Shown here one piece after another: positions 9,584 through 19,787 of a stretch of 64,000 nucleotides of DNA. The translations under genes and the position numbers were made by a program. Positions within the stretch are counted from its first letter, which is position 1, and every line of letters begins with the position of its first letter. Under the pieces are notes generated by a model. That model had not been told where the DNA came from, ran no database searches, and saw nothing but the letters and a program-made list of their open reading frames with translations. The stretch spans positions 101,234 through 165,233 of the forward strand of contig NZ_JAJVCS010000006.1 of NCBI RefSeq assembly GCF_021395205.1, read 5' to 3'. The DNA comes from Polynucleobacter sp. IMCC 30228 (lineage in GTDB: Bacteria > Pseudomonadota > Gammaproteobacteria > Burkholderiales > Burkholderiaceae).

Positions 9584-10234
9584 ATGTTTGCTTTTATTTA
9601 TCTTGCTTCGCAAAGTCCTCGCCGTCAAGAGTTGCTCACTCAATTGGGAGTTCGCTTTGTGCCGCTATTAGCATCAAGCAATGAAAATGTTGAGGCTTTA
9701 GAAATCCCTTTGCCCCATGAAACTGCATATGCATATGTTGAACGAGTTACCCAAGCCAAAATCAGAGCCGCCCAATTACGCTGGCAAAGCCGTGTGCACC
9801 AGGGTGAAAATCTACCGTGGGCGCCGATTCTTTGTGCTGATACTACGGTGAGTCATGATGCAGTAGAAATTATTGGTAAGCCCCAAGATACCTATGACGC
9901 TCAACGCATTTTAGAAATGCTAAGCGGCAAAGAGCATCGGGTGCTCACTGCAGTTTGCGTCTTAGCTGCACCAGATCAAGCCCCTAACTGTCTCATACAA
10001 ACTTCGCAGGTACGTTTTGCCAAGCTCGATAAAGCCACCATTGATGCTTATATTGCCAGTGGTGAACCCTTTGGCAAAGCGGGTGCCTATGGGATTCAAG
10101 GCCTCGGCGGTGCCCTCATTGAATCGCTGGCTGGCAGTTATAGCGGTATCATGGGTCTACCCCTTTATGAAACTGCTCAGCTACTGACTCAAGCTAAAGT
10201 TAGCTTTGCCCTCAATTACACCAACACTAATTAG
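9584..10234 (+). CDS. Maf family nucleotide pyrophosphatase
   Basis: A 216-residue Maf/Ham1-fold nucleotide pyrophosphatase, thought to hydrolyse dTTP/UTP or modified pyrimidine nucleotides to monophosphates. The N-terminal phosphate-binding motif LASQSPRRQELL is intact, the acidic residues CADTTV and IIGKPQD follow, and GKAGAYGIQGLGG closes the site. The QG near the C-terminus and overall motif pattern favour the YhdE-type (dTTP/UTP) over the YceF subgroup, but this is not certain. rng starts 2 bp after its stop. Confidence 0.9.
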   Translation: MFAFIYLASQSPRRQELLTQLGVRFVPLLASSNENVEALEIPLPHETAYAYVERVTQAKIRAAQLRWQSRVHQGENLPWAPILCADTTVSHDAVEIIGKPQDTYDAQRILEMLSGKEHRVLTAVCVLAAPDQAPNCLIQTSQVRFAKLDKATIDAYIASGEPFGKAGAYGIQGLGGALIESLAGSYSGIMGLPLYETAQLLTQAKVSFALNYTNTN

Positions 10235-10235
10235 C

Positions 10236-11699
10236 ATGAATGAAGAAATCCTCATAAATATCACTCCCCAAGAGACGCGGGTAGCGATTATTCAAAATGC
10301 CGCTGTACAAGAACTACGTATTGAGCGCACCCGCCAACGTGGCATTGTCGGTAATATTTATCTCGCTAAAGTTGCTCGTGTCTTGCCTGGCATGCAATCG
10401 GCCTTTATCGATATCGGTCTAGAGCGCACTGGCTTTATGCATGTAGCCGATATCAATCAAAGTAATAACCAAACGCAAATTGAGAAACTGTTATTTGAAG
10501 GTCAAACTTTATTAGTGCAAGTCTTAAAAGACCCGCTTGGCACTAAAGGTGCGCGCCTCACCACCCAGCTCAGTATTGCTGGACGTAATTTAGTTTATTT
10601 ACCAGATCTGGGGCGAACTGATCAAACTGAACCCCATATTGGTATTTCCCAAAAAATTGATCAGCCCGAACAACGCGAAGCCATTAAGGCACGCATTAGT
10701 ACGCTAATGCCAGCGAATGAAAAAGGTAGCATTATTGTGCGCACCAGCGCTTTAGATGCGAGTGATGCCGAGCTTCAATTAGATTTTCAATACCTTGCAA
10801 CAACTTGGCACAACATTCATCAAGCCACCAGTCAAACTAGTGCGCCCGCTTTATTATTTCAAGATTTAAGTCTAGCTGAACGCGTCTTACGCGATTTAGC
10901 TGGAGAAACTACTACCCAAATTCGGGTCGATTCAGCTGAAAATTTTGCCAAATTAACTTTGTTTGCTACCGCCTACACGCCCAATTTAACCCATAAGTTA
11001 GTCCTCCATCGGGGTGAACGTGCGCTGTTTGATTTATTTGATGTTGACGCCGAAATTAATAAAGCCCTAGGGCGCCGAGTTGACCTTAAGTCGGGAGGCT
11101 ATCTGATGTTTGATCAAACGGAGTCGATGACCACGATTGATGTTAATACGGGTAGTTTTGTCGGCGCGCGTAATCTAGACGACACGGTATATAAAACCAA
11201 TTTAGAGGCTGCTCAAGCAATCGCCAGGCAACTACGCTTACGTAATTTGGGTGGCATCATTATTATTGATTTCATTGATATGGATAGTAAGGAACATCAA
11301 GACGCGGTGCTTTATGAATTGAAACGGTATTTAGAGCGTGACTATACCCGTACTACGGTGAACGATTTTTCTAGTCTGGGCTTAATCGAAATGACTCGCA
11401 AACGCACTCGGGAATCATTAGCCCACATTATGTGTGAGCCCTGCCCAATTTGTACGGGCAAGGGAGAGGTCAGAACCCCTCAAACTGTTTGTTATGAAAT
11501 TTTGCGGGAAATTATTCGCGAACACCGCCAATTTAATCCTAAAGAATTTCGCATCGTTGCTGCCCCCGATGTGATTGATCTTTTTCTAGAGGAAGAAAAT
11601 CAATTTTTAGCCATGCTGGGTGACTTTATTAAAAAACCGATTCGTCTACAGGCAGAAGGTAGCTTTCGCCAAGATCAGTACGATATTGTCTTAAATTAA
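10236..11699 (+). CDS. rng: Ribonuclease G
   Basis: A 487-residue endoribonuclease of the RNase E/G family, responsible for 16S rRNA 5'-end maturation and mRNA decay. The S1-like domain is at the start (RGIVGNIYLAKVARVLPGMQSAFIDIG). The catalytic DNase I-like subdomain holds TIDVNTGSFVG and IIIDFIDMDSKEH with the metal-binding aspartates. The zinc-link is CEPCPICTGKG. It lacks the long C-terminal scaffold of RNase E, so RNase G is preferred. The family N-terminus begins at the ATG at 10236, ten codons after an upstream in-frame start. Confidence 0.94.
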   Translation: MNEEILINITPQETRVAIIQNAAVQELRIERTRQRGIVGNIYLAKVARVLPGMQSAFIDIGLERTGFMHVADINQSNNQTQIEKLLFEGQTLLVQVLKDPLGTKGARLTTQLSIAGRNLVYLPDLGRTDQTEPHIGISQKIDQPEQREAIKARISTLMPANEKGSIIVRTSALDASDAELQLDFQYLATTWHNIHQATSQTSAPALLFQDLSLAERVLRDLAGETTTQIRVDSAENFAKLTLFATAYTPNLTHKLVLHRGERALFDLFDVDAEINKALGRRVDLKSGGYLMFDQTESMTTIDVNTGSFVGARNLDDTVYKTNLEAAQAIARQLRLRNLGGIIIIDFIDMDSKEHQDAVLYELKRYLERDYTRTTVNDFSSLGLIEMTRKRTRESLAHIMCEPCPICTGKGEVRTPQTVCYEILREIIREHRQFNPKEFRIVAAPDVIDLFLEEENQFLAMLGDFIKKPIRLQAEGSFRQDQYDIVLN

Positions 11700-11727
11700 A
11701 GTTTGCTCAAAAACTTCTCTTGCTACC

Positions 11728-13491
11728 TTAGGCATTAGCAAACTGCAAGCGATGTAAATTGGCGTACATGCCATTATGTGCAATGAGCTCTGCATGGGTT
11801 CCATTCTCGATGACTTTGCCATGCTCTAGAACAATGATGCGATTAGCGTGTTCAATGGTCGATAAGCGATGTGCAATCACTAAAGTAGTACGTCCACTCA
11901 TTAAACGTTCAAGCGCGTCTTGTACTTGACGCTCGGATTCAGAATCTAATGCGGAAGTCGCCTCATCCAAAATCAAAATGGGGGCATTTTTATAAATCGC
12001 CCGAGCAATCGCTAAGCGTTGGCGCTGGCCACCAGATAAACGATTGCCATTATCACCAATCAAACTGTCAATCCCTTCGGGCAGTTCACGGATTAATGCT
12101 GACAGATTGGCTGCCTCCAGAGCCTCAATAACCCGACCCCGATCAATTCCGCCTTTAGCGGCAGAACCATAAGCTACATTTGCGGCAATCGAGTCATTAA
12201 ATAAAACCACGTCTTGACTAACAAAGGCAATTTGGCGTCGTAAATCAGTCAACAAGAGTTCTTCTAAGGGAATGCCATCGAGGGTAATAGACCCTTGCGT
12301 AGGACTAAAGAAGCGTGGCAATAAATTAACTAGCGTCGACTTACCTCCGCCTGAAGGCCCAACAAAAGCCACAATTTCACCAGGCTGAATATGAAAATCC
12401 ACTTGCTTTAAGGCGTCTTGACGCCCCTCTTCCTGCTCATAAGAAAACGAAACATGACTAAATTGAATTTCACCGCGGGCTTTATTTAGCGGTGTAGCCC
12501 CAAGCTGTCGAGAGTCGTCCTCCTCGATCGTCTGATCGATTAGAGCAAAAATCATTTCCGCTGCAGTCAGTCCGCGTTGCAAAGGTTGGTTAATATCAGC
12601 CAAATGCTTTAAAGGTGAAATGACTAACATCATTGCGGTGATAAAAGCGGCAAAGCCACCAACCGTGACCCCCTCCGTTGCCGATTGCATTAAAGCCACT
12701 ACCAAAACAACTGATAAAGCCATCGAGGCGATCAGTTGGGTAATGGGTTGATTTAAACCACCCGCAATTGCCGACTTCAAACCAAACTCGCGCAAGCGAT
12801 TGGCCTTTTCCATAAAGCGTTGCATTTCATAATCTTCACCGCCATGCACTTTAATAATTTTGTGACCACCAGCTGTTTCTTCGACGATATAAGCCAAATC
12901 ACTTGTTAAGGTTTGCTGCTGGCGATTTAAGGAGCGCAGTCGACGATTAATGCGCCCCATGATAAAAGCAATAATGGGAAAAATAATGAGTACTAACAAG
13001 GTCAGTTGCCAATTGAGATAAATCAAATAGGCAATTAGCCCCACCACGGTTAACGAATCTCTAACCAAACTGATCAGCATGCCGCCCATAATAGACAGGA
13101 CATTATTCACTTCAAAAACTACTGCATTAATTAAGCTCGAGGCCGAGTTTTTTTGGAAAAAATCGGTTTTGGCCCGTAAAAGGCGATTAAACATTTGCTC
13201 ACGCAATTTGAGCAAAACCTCAGTAATGACTCTGGTTAAGAGGTAATTGGAAAAAAACTGGGCAAAACTGCGAATAATGGCTAAACCCACTAAAAAGGCC
13301 GGAACTTGCCATAATTTGTCGTTCAACTGTCCTGTAAAGCCCCGGTCCAATAAGGGCTTCATCAGAGCTGGAATGGCAGTTTCTGACCCTGCAACCAAGG
13401 CCATAGAGAGAATCGCCCCTACAATAAGGGCTGCATGGGGCCGTAAATATTGAACTAAACGGGTCAGGGCTACACGGTCTTCAGCATTCAT
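11728..13491 (-). CDS. msbA: Lipid A export ABC transporter MsbA
   Basis: A 587-residue half-transporter that flips lipid A-core across the inner membrane. Six transmembrane helices occupy about residues 20-320, and the ATPase follows with Walker A GPSGGGKSTL, signature LSGGQRQRLAIARAI and Walker B ILILDEATSALD. An in-frame start at 13587 would overlap the divergent glycosyltransferase by 86 bp, so ATG 13491 (MNAEDRVALTRLVQYLRPH) is preferred. The 10 bp between the two divergent starts contain a TATAAT. Neighbouring LPS-type glycosyltransferases support the assignment. Confidence 0.9.
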   Translation of the reverse strand: MNAEDRVALTRLVQYLRPHAALIVGAILSMALVAGSETAIPALMKPLLDRGFTGQLNDKLWQVPAFLVGLAIIRSFAQFFSNYLLTRVITEVLLKLREQMFNRLLRAKTDFFQKNSASSLINAVVFEVNNVLSIMGGMLISLVRDSLTVVGLIAYLIYLNWQLTLLVLIIFPIIAFIMGRINRRLRSLNRQQQTLTSDLAYIVEETAGGHKIIKVHGGEDYEMQRFMEKANRLREFGLKSAIAGGLNQPITQLIASMALSVVLVVALMQSATEGVTVGGFAAFITAMMLVISPLKHLADINQPLQRGLTAAEMIFALIDQTIEEDDSRQLGATPLNKARGEIQFSHVSFSYEQEEGRQDALKQVDFHIQPGEIVAFVGPSGGGKSTLVNLLPRFFSPTQGSITLDGIPLEELLLTDLRRQIAFVSQDVVLFNDSIAANVAYGSAAKGGIDRGRVIEALEAANLSALIRELPEGIDSLIGDNGNRLSGGQRQRLAIARAIYKNAPILILDEATSALDSESERQVQDALERLMSGRTTLVIAHRLSTIEHANRIIVLEHGKVIENGTHAELIAHNGMYANLHRLQFANA

Positions 13492-13501
13492 ATAATGAAT
13501 T

Positions 13502-14296
13502 ATGCCCACCTTATCAGTCATACTCATAACTCGCAATGAAGAAGCCAATTTGGCCGACTGCCTAAACTCCCTTGGAGATTTAGCCACGCAGATCGTGGTA
13601 GTCGATACAAATAGCGTAGATCAGACCCTAAAAATTGCCACAGAGTTTGGTGCAACCATCGCCCAACCCGCCGATTGGCCAGGCTTTGGCCCCCAAAAAA
13701 ACCGGGCTCTTGACCTTGCGAATAGCGAGTGGGTTTTATCCCTTGATGCCGATGAGCGCCTCACCCCAGAACTGCGAGCTGAAATTCAGCAGGCTATCGA
13801 GCACCCCCTTGGCCAAACCTGTTTCGCCATTCCGCGCTCGTCTTGGTATTGTGGTCGCTTTATGCGTCATTCGGGCTGGACTCCAGACTATGTCAATCGC
13901 TTATTTTTACGCGGTACTGCGCGCTTTTCAAATGACCTAGTCCATGAGCAGTTAATGAGCAGCGCAACCCATGGCAAACCTATTGGCAAATTGAAGCAGC
14001 CGATGCTGCACTACAGCTTTATGAATGCAGCACAGGTGCAACAAAAAATGCAGCGCTATGCCACCGCTGCAGCTGAACAGGCTTTTGCCCGAGGTAAAAA
14101 AAGTTCTCCACTTAAAGCAATCACACATGGCGCATGGACTTTCATCCGTACTTATATTTTGCAAGCTGGTTTTCTCGATGGCTCGCAAGGCTTTAGTCTA
14201 GCCATTTCGAATATGCAAGGCACCTACTACCGCTATATCAAATTATGGCGCCTCAATCAACAACAAGCAGTTGCCAAGGAAACACCGCAGGCATGA
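13502..14296 (+). CDS. GT2 glycosyltransferase, WaaE/KdtX-like
   Basis: A 264-residue family 2 glycosyltransferase. The GT-A start MPTLSVILITRNEEANL is followed by DADER (the DXD-type metal site) and then WYCGRFMRHSGWTPDY, typical of the LPS core beta-1,4-glucosyltransferases related to WaaE/KdtX/LgtF. The predicted role is transfer of a sugar to the inner core heptose on the cytosolic face. It is divergent from msbA and overlaps the next glycosyltransferase by 4 bp, so the pair is translationally coupled. Confidence 0.82.
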   Translation: MPTLSVILITRNEEANLADCLNSLGDLATQIVVVDTNSVDQTLKIATEFGATIAQPADWPGFGPQKNRALDLANSEWVLSLDADERLTPELRAEIQQAIEHPLGQTCFAIPRSSWYCGRFMRHSGWTPDYVNRLFLRGTARFSNDLVHEQLMSSATHGKPIGKLKQPMLHYSFMNAAQVQQKMQRYATAAAEQAFARGKKSSPLKAITHGAWTFIRTYILQAGFLDGSQGFSLAISNMQGTYYRYIKLWRLNQQQAVAKETPQA

Positions 14297-16209
14297 TCTC
14301 CATTTTATTGGCAACCTATAACTGGCCTAAAGCCTTGGCGCTTTGCCTCGATTCTTTGCGCACGCAAACCGATCTTGATTTTGAAATTATTATTGCTGAT
14401 GATGGTTCGGAAGGCAGCACACGAGCAATTATTGATGCGGCAAAAAAACAATTTCCAGTGGCCATTACGCATCTGTGGCAAGCTGATATTGGCTTTCGCA
14501 AAACCCAAATACTAAATCAAGCAATTCAGGCTGCCAGTGGCGACTATTTTATTTTTCTCGACGGCGATTGCATTGTGCAACCCGATTTTGTCGCTCGCCA
14601 TCGTCAGCTTGCTCAAGCAGGATATTTAGTGACTGGTAGTCGCATCTTGGTTAACGATCAATTAACCCAACGCATTTTGCAGTGGCCGCAATGGGATTTT
14701 TCCCAATTTTTAGCGCATAGCTTTGTCTACCGCTTATGCCACGGAATTAACAAGTATTTACCTTTGCATCTGAAATTCGCCGATGGCACTTGGCGACATT
14801 ACCGCCAATTTGTCTGGCGCCGCATCAAGGGTTGCAATATGGCCTGCTGGCGGAGCGATGCGTTAGCCATTCAGGGTTTTGATGAAAGCATGACGGGTTG
14901 GGGTCACGAGGATGCTGATTTTGTCTTTCGTTTACAAAAAAATGGGGTGATCCGTAAATCTGGCTCATGGTCAACTGAGGTGCTGCATTTATTTCATCGG
15001 ATTCATGATCAAGCCAATGCTGCCGAAAATGCCGCGCATGTGCGCGCGCAAATTATGGCGAAAGCGGTCGTTGATTTGAAACCACCCAAACGCGTGCTGT
15101 TCATCGCTACCCGCCAAATTGGAGATGTTTTGGTCACCACCCCCCTCATTCGACAAGCACGCGAATTATGGCCAAAAGCAGAATTTCACTTTCTTGGATA
15201 TCGCGGCAAATTGGATATGCTCAAAGGAAATGCAGACATTCAAGAATGGATTGAAGCCGCTGATCGGCCTAATTTTAGGGAATATCTCAGCCTCTTTAAG
15301 CGTCTCTTTCAACGCTATGATTTAGCCTTAGTGACCCAGCCCAGCGATCGCGCTTATTTCTATAGTCTGATAGCAGCTCCACGACGCGTCGGTGTCGTAG
15401 CCAACCATCCGCAAGGCGAGATCACCCAAAAATCAACCGGTTTAAAAAATGCGTGGAAAAAATGGATTAGTCTGCAAAACATTGAGGTTGATTATTTTCA
15501 TCAGCATGTCGTCATTGAAAAAATGCGCTTACTAGAGCCCTTTGTAAGTAATGCCACTTTGTTTGCCAATCCTATTGCAGTTATTCCACCCTCACCAGCA
15601 GATCTCAACCCAGCATTTGTAGCGCAAATTACTGAAGGACTGCGCACTAATAAATTAGCGATACTGCATACCGGTCCACTAATGGCCTACAAACGTTGGC
15701 CTCTAACGTATTGGCAAATTTTAGTGGTCTATTTAGTAAAGCAAGGTTGGCAAGTCGTATTAAGCGCATCATCTGCACCCCAAGATTTAGAATTAAATGA
15801 GGCTTTAATATCTCTGTTAGATCCCAGCATACGAGCTCATGTAGTCGATACCAAAGGTGCTTTATCGATTCCCCAAATGGGTAGTTTATTGCGGCAAGCA
15901 AAACTGTATGTTGGTATTGATACGTCAATTACCCATTTAGCCGCAGCCTGCGGTACCACTACGATTGCTCTTTTTGGGCCTACCCCACCGAGTAATTTTG
16001 GTCCATGGCCGAATGGTTTTATCGGTACGACGCCCTATGCGCTACGGGCCCGCAGTCAAACTGTGGCAAACGTGACTATTTTGCAAGGGCCTGGAGAGTG
16101 TGTGCCCTGCCGTAAAGCAGGTTGCGATGATCGCGCCGATAGCCGCAGCGAATGTCTCGACCTCTTGGAGCCAAGTGAAGTCATTAGTGCAATCGAAGCA
16201 AGTTACTGA
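14293..16209 (+). CDS. Two-domain glycosyltransferase: GT2 fused to GT9
   Basis: A 638-residue protein with two transferase modules. Residues 1 to about 265 form a GT2/chondroitin-polymerase-like domain (MISILLATYNWPKALALCLD; ADDGSEG; FLDGDC as DXD; GWGHEDADFVFRL). After a short linker, residues from about 275 to the end form a GT9 heptosyltransferase-like domain (RVLFIATRQIGDVLVTTPL; YVGIDTSITHLAAACGTTT). The GT9 C-terminus has a Cys cluster (GECVPCRKAGCDD). The start is ATG 14293, coupled to the previous gene by ATGA. I infer LPS core or surface glycan assembly; the sugar added is unknown. Confidence 0.8.
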   Translation: MISILLATYNWPKALALCLDSLRTQTDLDFEIIIADDGSEGSTRAIIDAAKKQFPVAITHLWQADIGFRKTQILNQAIQAASGDYFIFLDGDCIVQPDFVARHRQLAQAGYLVTGSRILVNDQLTQRILQWPQWDFSQFLAHSFVYRLCHGINKYLPLHLKFADGTWRHYRQFVWRRIKGCNMACWRSDALAIQGFDESMTGWGHEDADFVFRLQKNGVIRKSGSWSTEVLHLFHRIHDQANAAENAAHVRAQIMAKAVVDLKPPKRVLFIATRQIGDVLVTTPLIRQARELWPKAEFHFLGYRGKLDMLKGNADIQEWIEAADRPNFREYLSLFKRLFQRYDLALVTQPSDRAYFYSLIAAPRRVGVVANHPQGEITQKSTGLKNAWKKWISLQNIEVDYFHQHVVIEKMRLLEPFVSNATLFANPIAVIPPSPADLNPAFVAQITEGLRTNKLAILHTGPLMAYKRWPLTYWQILVVYLVKQGWQVVLSASSAPQDLELNEALISLLDPSIRAHVVDTKGALSIPQMGSLLRQAKLYVGIDTSITHLAAACGTTTIALFGPTPPSNFGPWPNGFIGTTPYALRARSQTVANVTILQGPGECVPCRKAGCDDRADSRSECLDLLEPSEVISAIEASY

Positions 16210-19200
16210 TACTGTACAACTACTGCATTGGCTTGCTTAGCAGCAAATAACTGATGCAAGCTATGCAAACATGCATCATCGGGATATAAACGCAATTCAT
16301 CAGGAAATTGCATTAAGCATGCACCCCCTTGTGCAGTAACTGCTGCAGTCAAGGGTAAGCCACGCACCATATCATTGCTGGGTTTCACCCGATTAGCAAT
16401 TAAGTAGGGGTCCATTTGGCTGCGTAACATTTTTAAGTCGAGGCCCGCATCAATGCAAACATGAACATTACGGGCAAAGCGTAAACGGGCGCCAGCAATA
16501 TCCATTACTTGCTCCGCGACAATCCGCATTCCGCCAGAAAATTTATCTGGCATCACATTGACTTTGGCAATAAGTAACTCATCCTCCTTGAGCCAAGGTC
16601 GATTGGGTTCATACACTTCGCTGTATAAAGTGACCTCAAGCGCTGCGGTCCCATCATCAATCGTCGCAATCATCATGCGGCCACGTTGCCCAGTTAGCAT
16701 TCGCGCCGAAGTAATAATGCCAGCCACCAATTGATCCTTACCTTCGGTAATTTTACGCAAAGGTTGCCGCACAAAGTGCTCAACCTCGAGCCGATAGGCA
16801 TCAAAAAGATGACCAGTGAGACATAAGCCCAAGGCAGTTTTTTCTTCTTGGAGGCGTTTCTTTTCAGGCCATACTGGCTCACGCACTAACTCTGGTAAAT
16901 GGCGATCACCATCATCTACCGAATCGAATAGGCTCACCTGATGAATCGATGCCTCAGCCTGTTCAGCCGCCTCAATTGCCCGTGCTAATGATGCTAAAAG
17001 GGTGGCCCGAATATCGTACCGTTTTGCTCCCGAGTTTTGCTCTACAGGATATAAAACATCAAAAGCGCCCGCGCGCAATAAAGCTTCAATCGCGCGCCGA
17101 TTTACTTGGCGCCGATCAATGCGAGCACAAAAATCAAACAGGTCTTTAAAGGGGCCACCGTTTTCCCGCACCTTCACTAAAGCTGCAATAGCTGCTTCGC
17201 CCGTACCCCGCACAGCCCCTAGGCCATAGCGAATTTGATGCAGTGGTAAGTCAATAGCGTCTTCAGCCAAGCGCAGAGGGGTAAATTCATACGTTCCGGT
17301 ATTGATGTTCGGTGGCAAAACAGTAATTCGATTCTGCAAGCAATCGTCATACAAAATTTTGACTTTGTCTGTATCGTCCATCGCTAACGATAAGTTGGCA
17401 GCCATAAATTCAGCGGGATAATACGCTTTAAGCCAAGCAGTTTGATAAGCTAATAAGGCATAGGCTGCCGCATGGGATTTATTAAATCCGTAGCCAGCAA
17501 AACGCTCCATCAAATCATAAATTTCGTGCGCTTTACTCTCACTAATGCCGCCCTGCTTTGCACCATCGCTAAAAATTTTACGGTGCTGTGCCATTTCCTC
17601 AGGCTTTTTCTTACCCATCGCCCGACGCAGTAAGTCGGCGCCACCCAAAGAATATCCGCCAATGGTTTGCGCCATTTGCATCACCTGCTCTTGGTAAACC
17701 ATAATGCCGTAAGTTTCGCGTAATACTGGCTCAATCCGAGGGTCGGGATATTCGACTTTTTGTTTACCATGCTTACGACTAATGTAATCGGGAATCAGGT
17801 CCATTGGCCCTGGACGATATAAAGCAACGAGGGCGATAATATCCTCAAAGCGATCGGGCTTAGCTTCGCGCAGCATACTTTGCATGCCGCGACTTTCCAA
17901 TTGGAAGACTGCAACGGTATTGGCTTTTTTCAAAATATCAAAGGGTGCAGGATCGTCAAGTACTATTTCACCAATACTCCAGTGCTTGCGGTCAGCATGC
18001 AGTGCACGAATCCAGCGTTCAGCAGCAGCCAGAATGGTGAGGGTAGTTAAGCCTAAAAAGTCAAACTTCACTAAGCCAATTGCCTCGACATCGTCTTTAT
18101 CAAACTGACTAATGACCGAATTGCTATCTTGGTCTTTAGAGTCTTGTGTATATAACGGACAAAAATCAGTTAACTTACCTGGCGCAATTAAAACGCCGCC
18201 AGCATGCATCCCCACATTGCGGGTGATGCCCTCTAATTGCTGAGCTAAAGCCAATAATTGTTTAACTTCATCTTCATTTTTTTCGCGCTCGGCTAATTGC
18301 TTTTCTTCTTTTTTAGCCATTTCAATCGTGACAACCTGGCCTGGTTTATTGGGTACTAACTTCGCAATGCCGTCGACAAAGGTATAGCCTTGCTCGAGCA
18401 CGCGCCCAACATCACGAATTGCTGCCCGCGCAGCCATCGTGCCAAAGGTCACAATTTGGCTAACGGCATCGGCACCATACTTATCTTTTACATATTGAAT
18501 GACTCGGTCACGCCCATGTTGACAAAAATCAATATCAAAGTCGGGCATGGAAACCCGTTCTGGATTTAAGAACCGTTCAAAAAGTAAGTTGTATCGCAAG
18601 GGGTCAAGATCAGTAATACCTAATGAATAAGCTACCAAAGATCCGGCGCCTGAGCCACGCCCTGGACCAACTGGCACACCATTATTTTTCGCCCAATTAA
18701 TGAAATCAGCCACAATTAAAAAATAGCCTGGAAAACCCATTTGCTCAATGGTTTTGACTTCGAAAATTAAGCGTTCACGATAGCGCTGCTCATGCGCTGC
18801 ACGCTCTTCAGGCAGAGGAAAATTGCGCTCGAGATGGCGTACCAAACCCACTTCAGCTTGTTGCAATAAATAATCACCCAAGGTAATTCCTGGCGGGGTA
18901 GGAAACTCAGGTAAGCGCGGTTGCCCCAATACCAATGACAGATTACAGCGCTTAGCAATTTCTACCGTATTCGCTAAAGCGCTAGGTAAATCGGCAAAAC
19001 GAGTAGCCATTTCAGCTTGGGTTAAAAAATACTGCTCGGTAGTAAATTTTTTCTGGCGCCGCGGGTTACCTAGTAACTCACCTTCCGCAATACAAACGCG
19101 CGCTTCGTGTGCCGTGAAATCGTCTTTTTTCATATATTGCACGGGATGCGTTGCCGCGACCGGCAAAGCCATTGCACTAGCAAGCTGGCAAGCAAGTTGC

Positions 19201-19784
19201 AGATGCTGCTCATCTTGGGCATGACCGGCGCGCTGAACTTCAATGTAATAAGCATCAGGAAAAATAGCTTGCCAACGTTTAGCAGCTGCTTGAGCTATGG
19301 CTTCTTGGCCATTTAAAAGCGCTTGACCCACATCCCCAAGGTGTGCGCCTGACAGGGCAATTAAACCACTAGCTAGGGTTTTACCTGCCGCTCGATCAGA
19401 CGCTTTTGCAGCAGGTTCTAAAAACCATTCCGGCTGAATTTCAGCCCGCCCACGCGCTTGATTATCTAAGGAAGCACGCGTTAGGAGTTGGCATAAATTG
19501 AGATAACCCGCATGATTCTGCACCAACAATAAAAGCCGATAGGCTTGTTCGGGTTCCTGGGCATTACTAATCCACACATCACTACCGGCAATCGGCTTAA
19601 TTCCTTCGGCGCGGGCTTTACTATAAAATTTGACTAAGCCAAATAAATTACTCAGGTCGGTTAAGGCAATTGCGCCCATTTGATCTTTTTGGGCTGCAGC
19701 TACTACCTCTTCAATCCGCACCACGCCATCCGTAATTGAAAATTCGGAGTGAAGGCGTAAATGAACAAATTGGGGCGCGGTCAT
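16203..19784 (-). CDS. dnaE: DNA polymerase III alpha subunit
   Basis: The 1193-residue replicative polymerase. The N-terminal PHP domain starts FVHLRLHSEFSITDG. The catalytic C-family polymerase motifs include GRGSGAGSLVAYSLGITD and PDFDIDFC (near residue 415), with further conserved blocks QVMQMAQTIGGYSLGGADLLRRAMGKK and YGFNKSHAAAYALLAYQTAW (each within one exon of the palm/fingers region). The OB and tau-binding region is at the C-terminus. The 3' end overlaps the end of the convergent GT2-GT9 gene by 7 bp. Confidence 0.97.
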   Translation of the reverse strand: MTAPQFVHLRLHSEFSITDGVVRIEEVVAAAQKDQMGAIALTDLSNLFGLVKFYSKARAEGIKPIAGSDVWISNAQEPEQAYRLLLLVQNHAGYLNLCQLLTRASLDNQARGRAEIQPEWFLEPAAKASDRAAGKTLASGLIALSGAHLGDVGQALLNGQEAIAQAAAKRWQAIFPDAYYIEVQRAGHAQDEQHLQLACQLASAMALPVAATHPVQYMKKDDFTAHEARVCIAEGELLGNPRRQKKFTTEQYFLTQAEMATRFADLPSALANTVEIAKRCNLSLVLGQPRLPEFPTPPGITLGDYLLQQAEVGLVRHLERNFPLPEERAAHEQRYRERLIFEVKTIEQMGFPGYFLIVADFINWAKNNGVPVGPGRGSGAGSLVAYSLGITDLDPLRYNLLFERFLNPERVSMPDFDIDFCQHGRDRVIQYVKDKYGADAVSQIVTFGTMAARAAIRDVGRVLEQGYTFVDGIAKLVPNKPGQVVTIEMAKKEEKQLAEREKNEDEVKQLLALAQQLEGITRNVGMHAGGVLIAPGKLTDFCPLYTQDSKDQDSNSVISQFDKDDVEAIGLVKFDFLGLTTLTILAAAERWIRALHADRKHWSIGEIVLDDPAPFDILKKANTVAVFQLESRGMQSMLREAKPDRFEDIIALVALYRPGPMDLIPDYISRKHGKQKVEYPDPRIEPVLRETYGIMVYQEQVMQMAQTIGGYSLGGADLLRRAMGKKKPEEMAQHRKIFSDGAKQGGISESKAHEIYDLMERFAGYGFNKSHAAAYALLAYQTAWLKAYYPAEFMAANLSLAMDDTDKVKILYDDCLQNRITVLPPNINTGTYEFTPLRLAEDAIDLPLHQIRYGLGAVRGTGEAAIAALVKVRENGGPFKDLFDFCARIDRRQVNRRAIEALLRAGAFDVLYPVEQNSGAKRYDIRATLLASLARAIEAAEQAEASIHQVSLFDSVDDGDRHLPELVREPVWPEKKRLQEEKTALGLCLTGHLFDAYRLEVEHFVRQPLRKITEGKDQLVAGIITSARMLTGQRGRMMIATIDDGTAALEVTLYSEVYEPNRPWLKEDELLIAKVNVMPDKFSGGMRIVAEQVMDIAGARLRFARNVHVCIDAGLDLKMLRSQMDPYLIANRVKPSNDMVRGLPLTAAVTAQGGACLMQFPDELRLYPDDACLHSLHQLFAAKQANAVVVQYQ

Positions 19785-19787
19785 GAG

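Noticed and set aside
13492..13587. Longer MsbA N-terminus
   Set aside because: Would overlap the divergent glycosyltransferase start; the family N-terminus fits ATG 13491.
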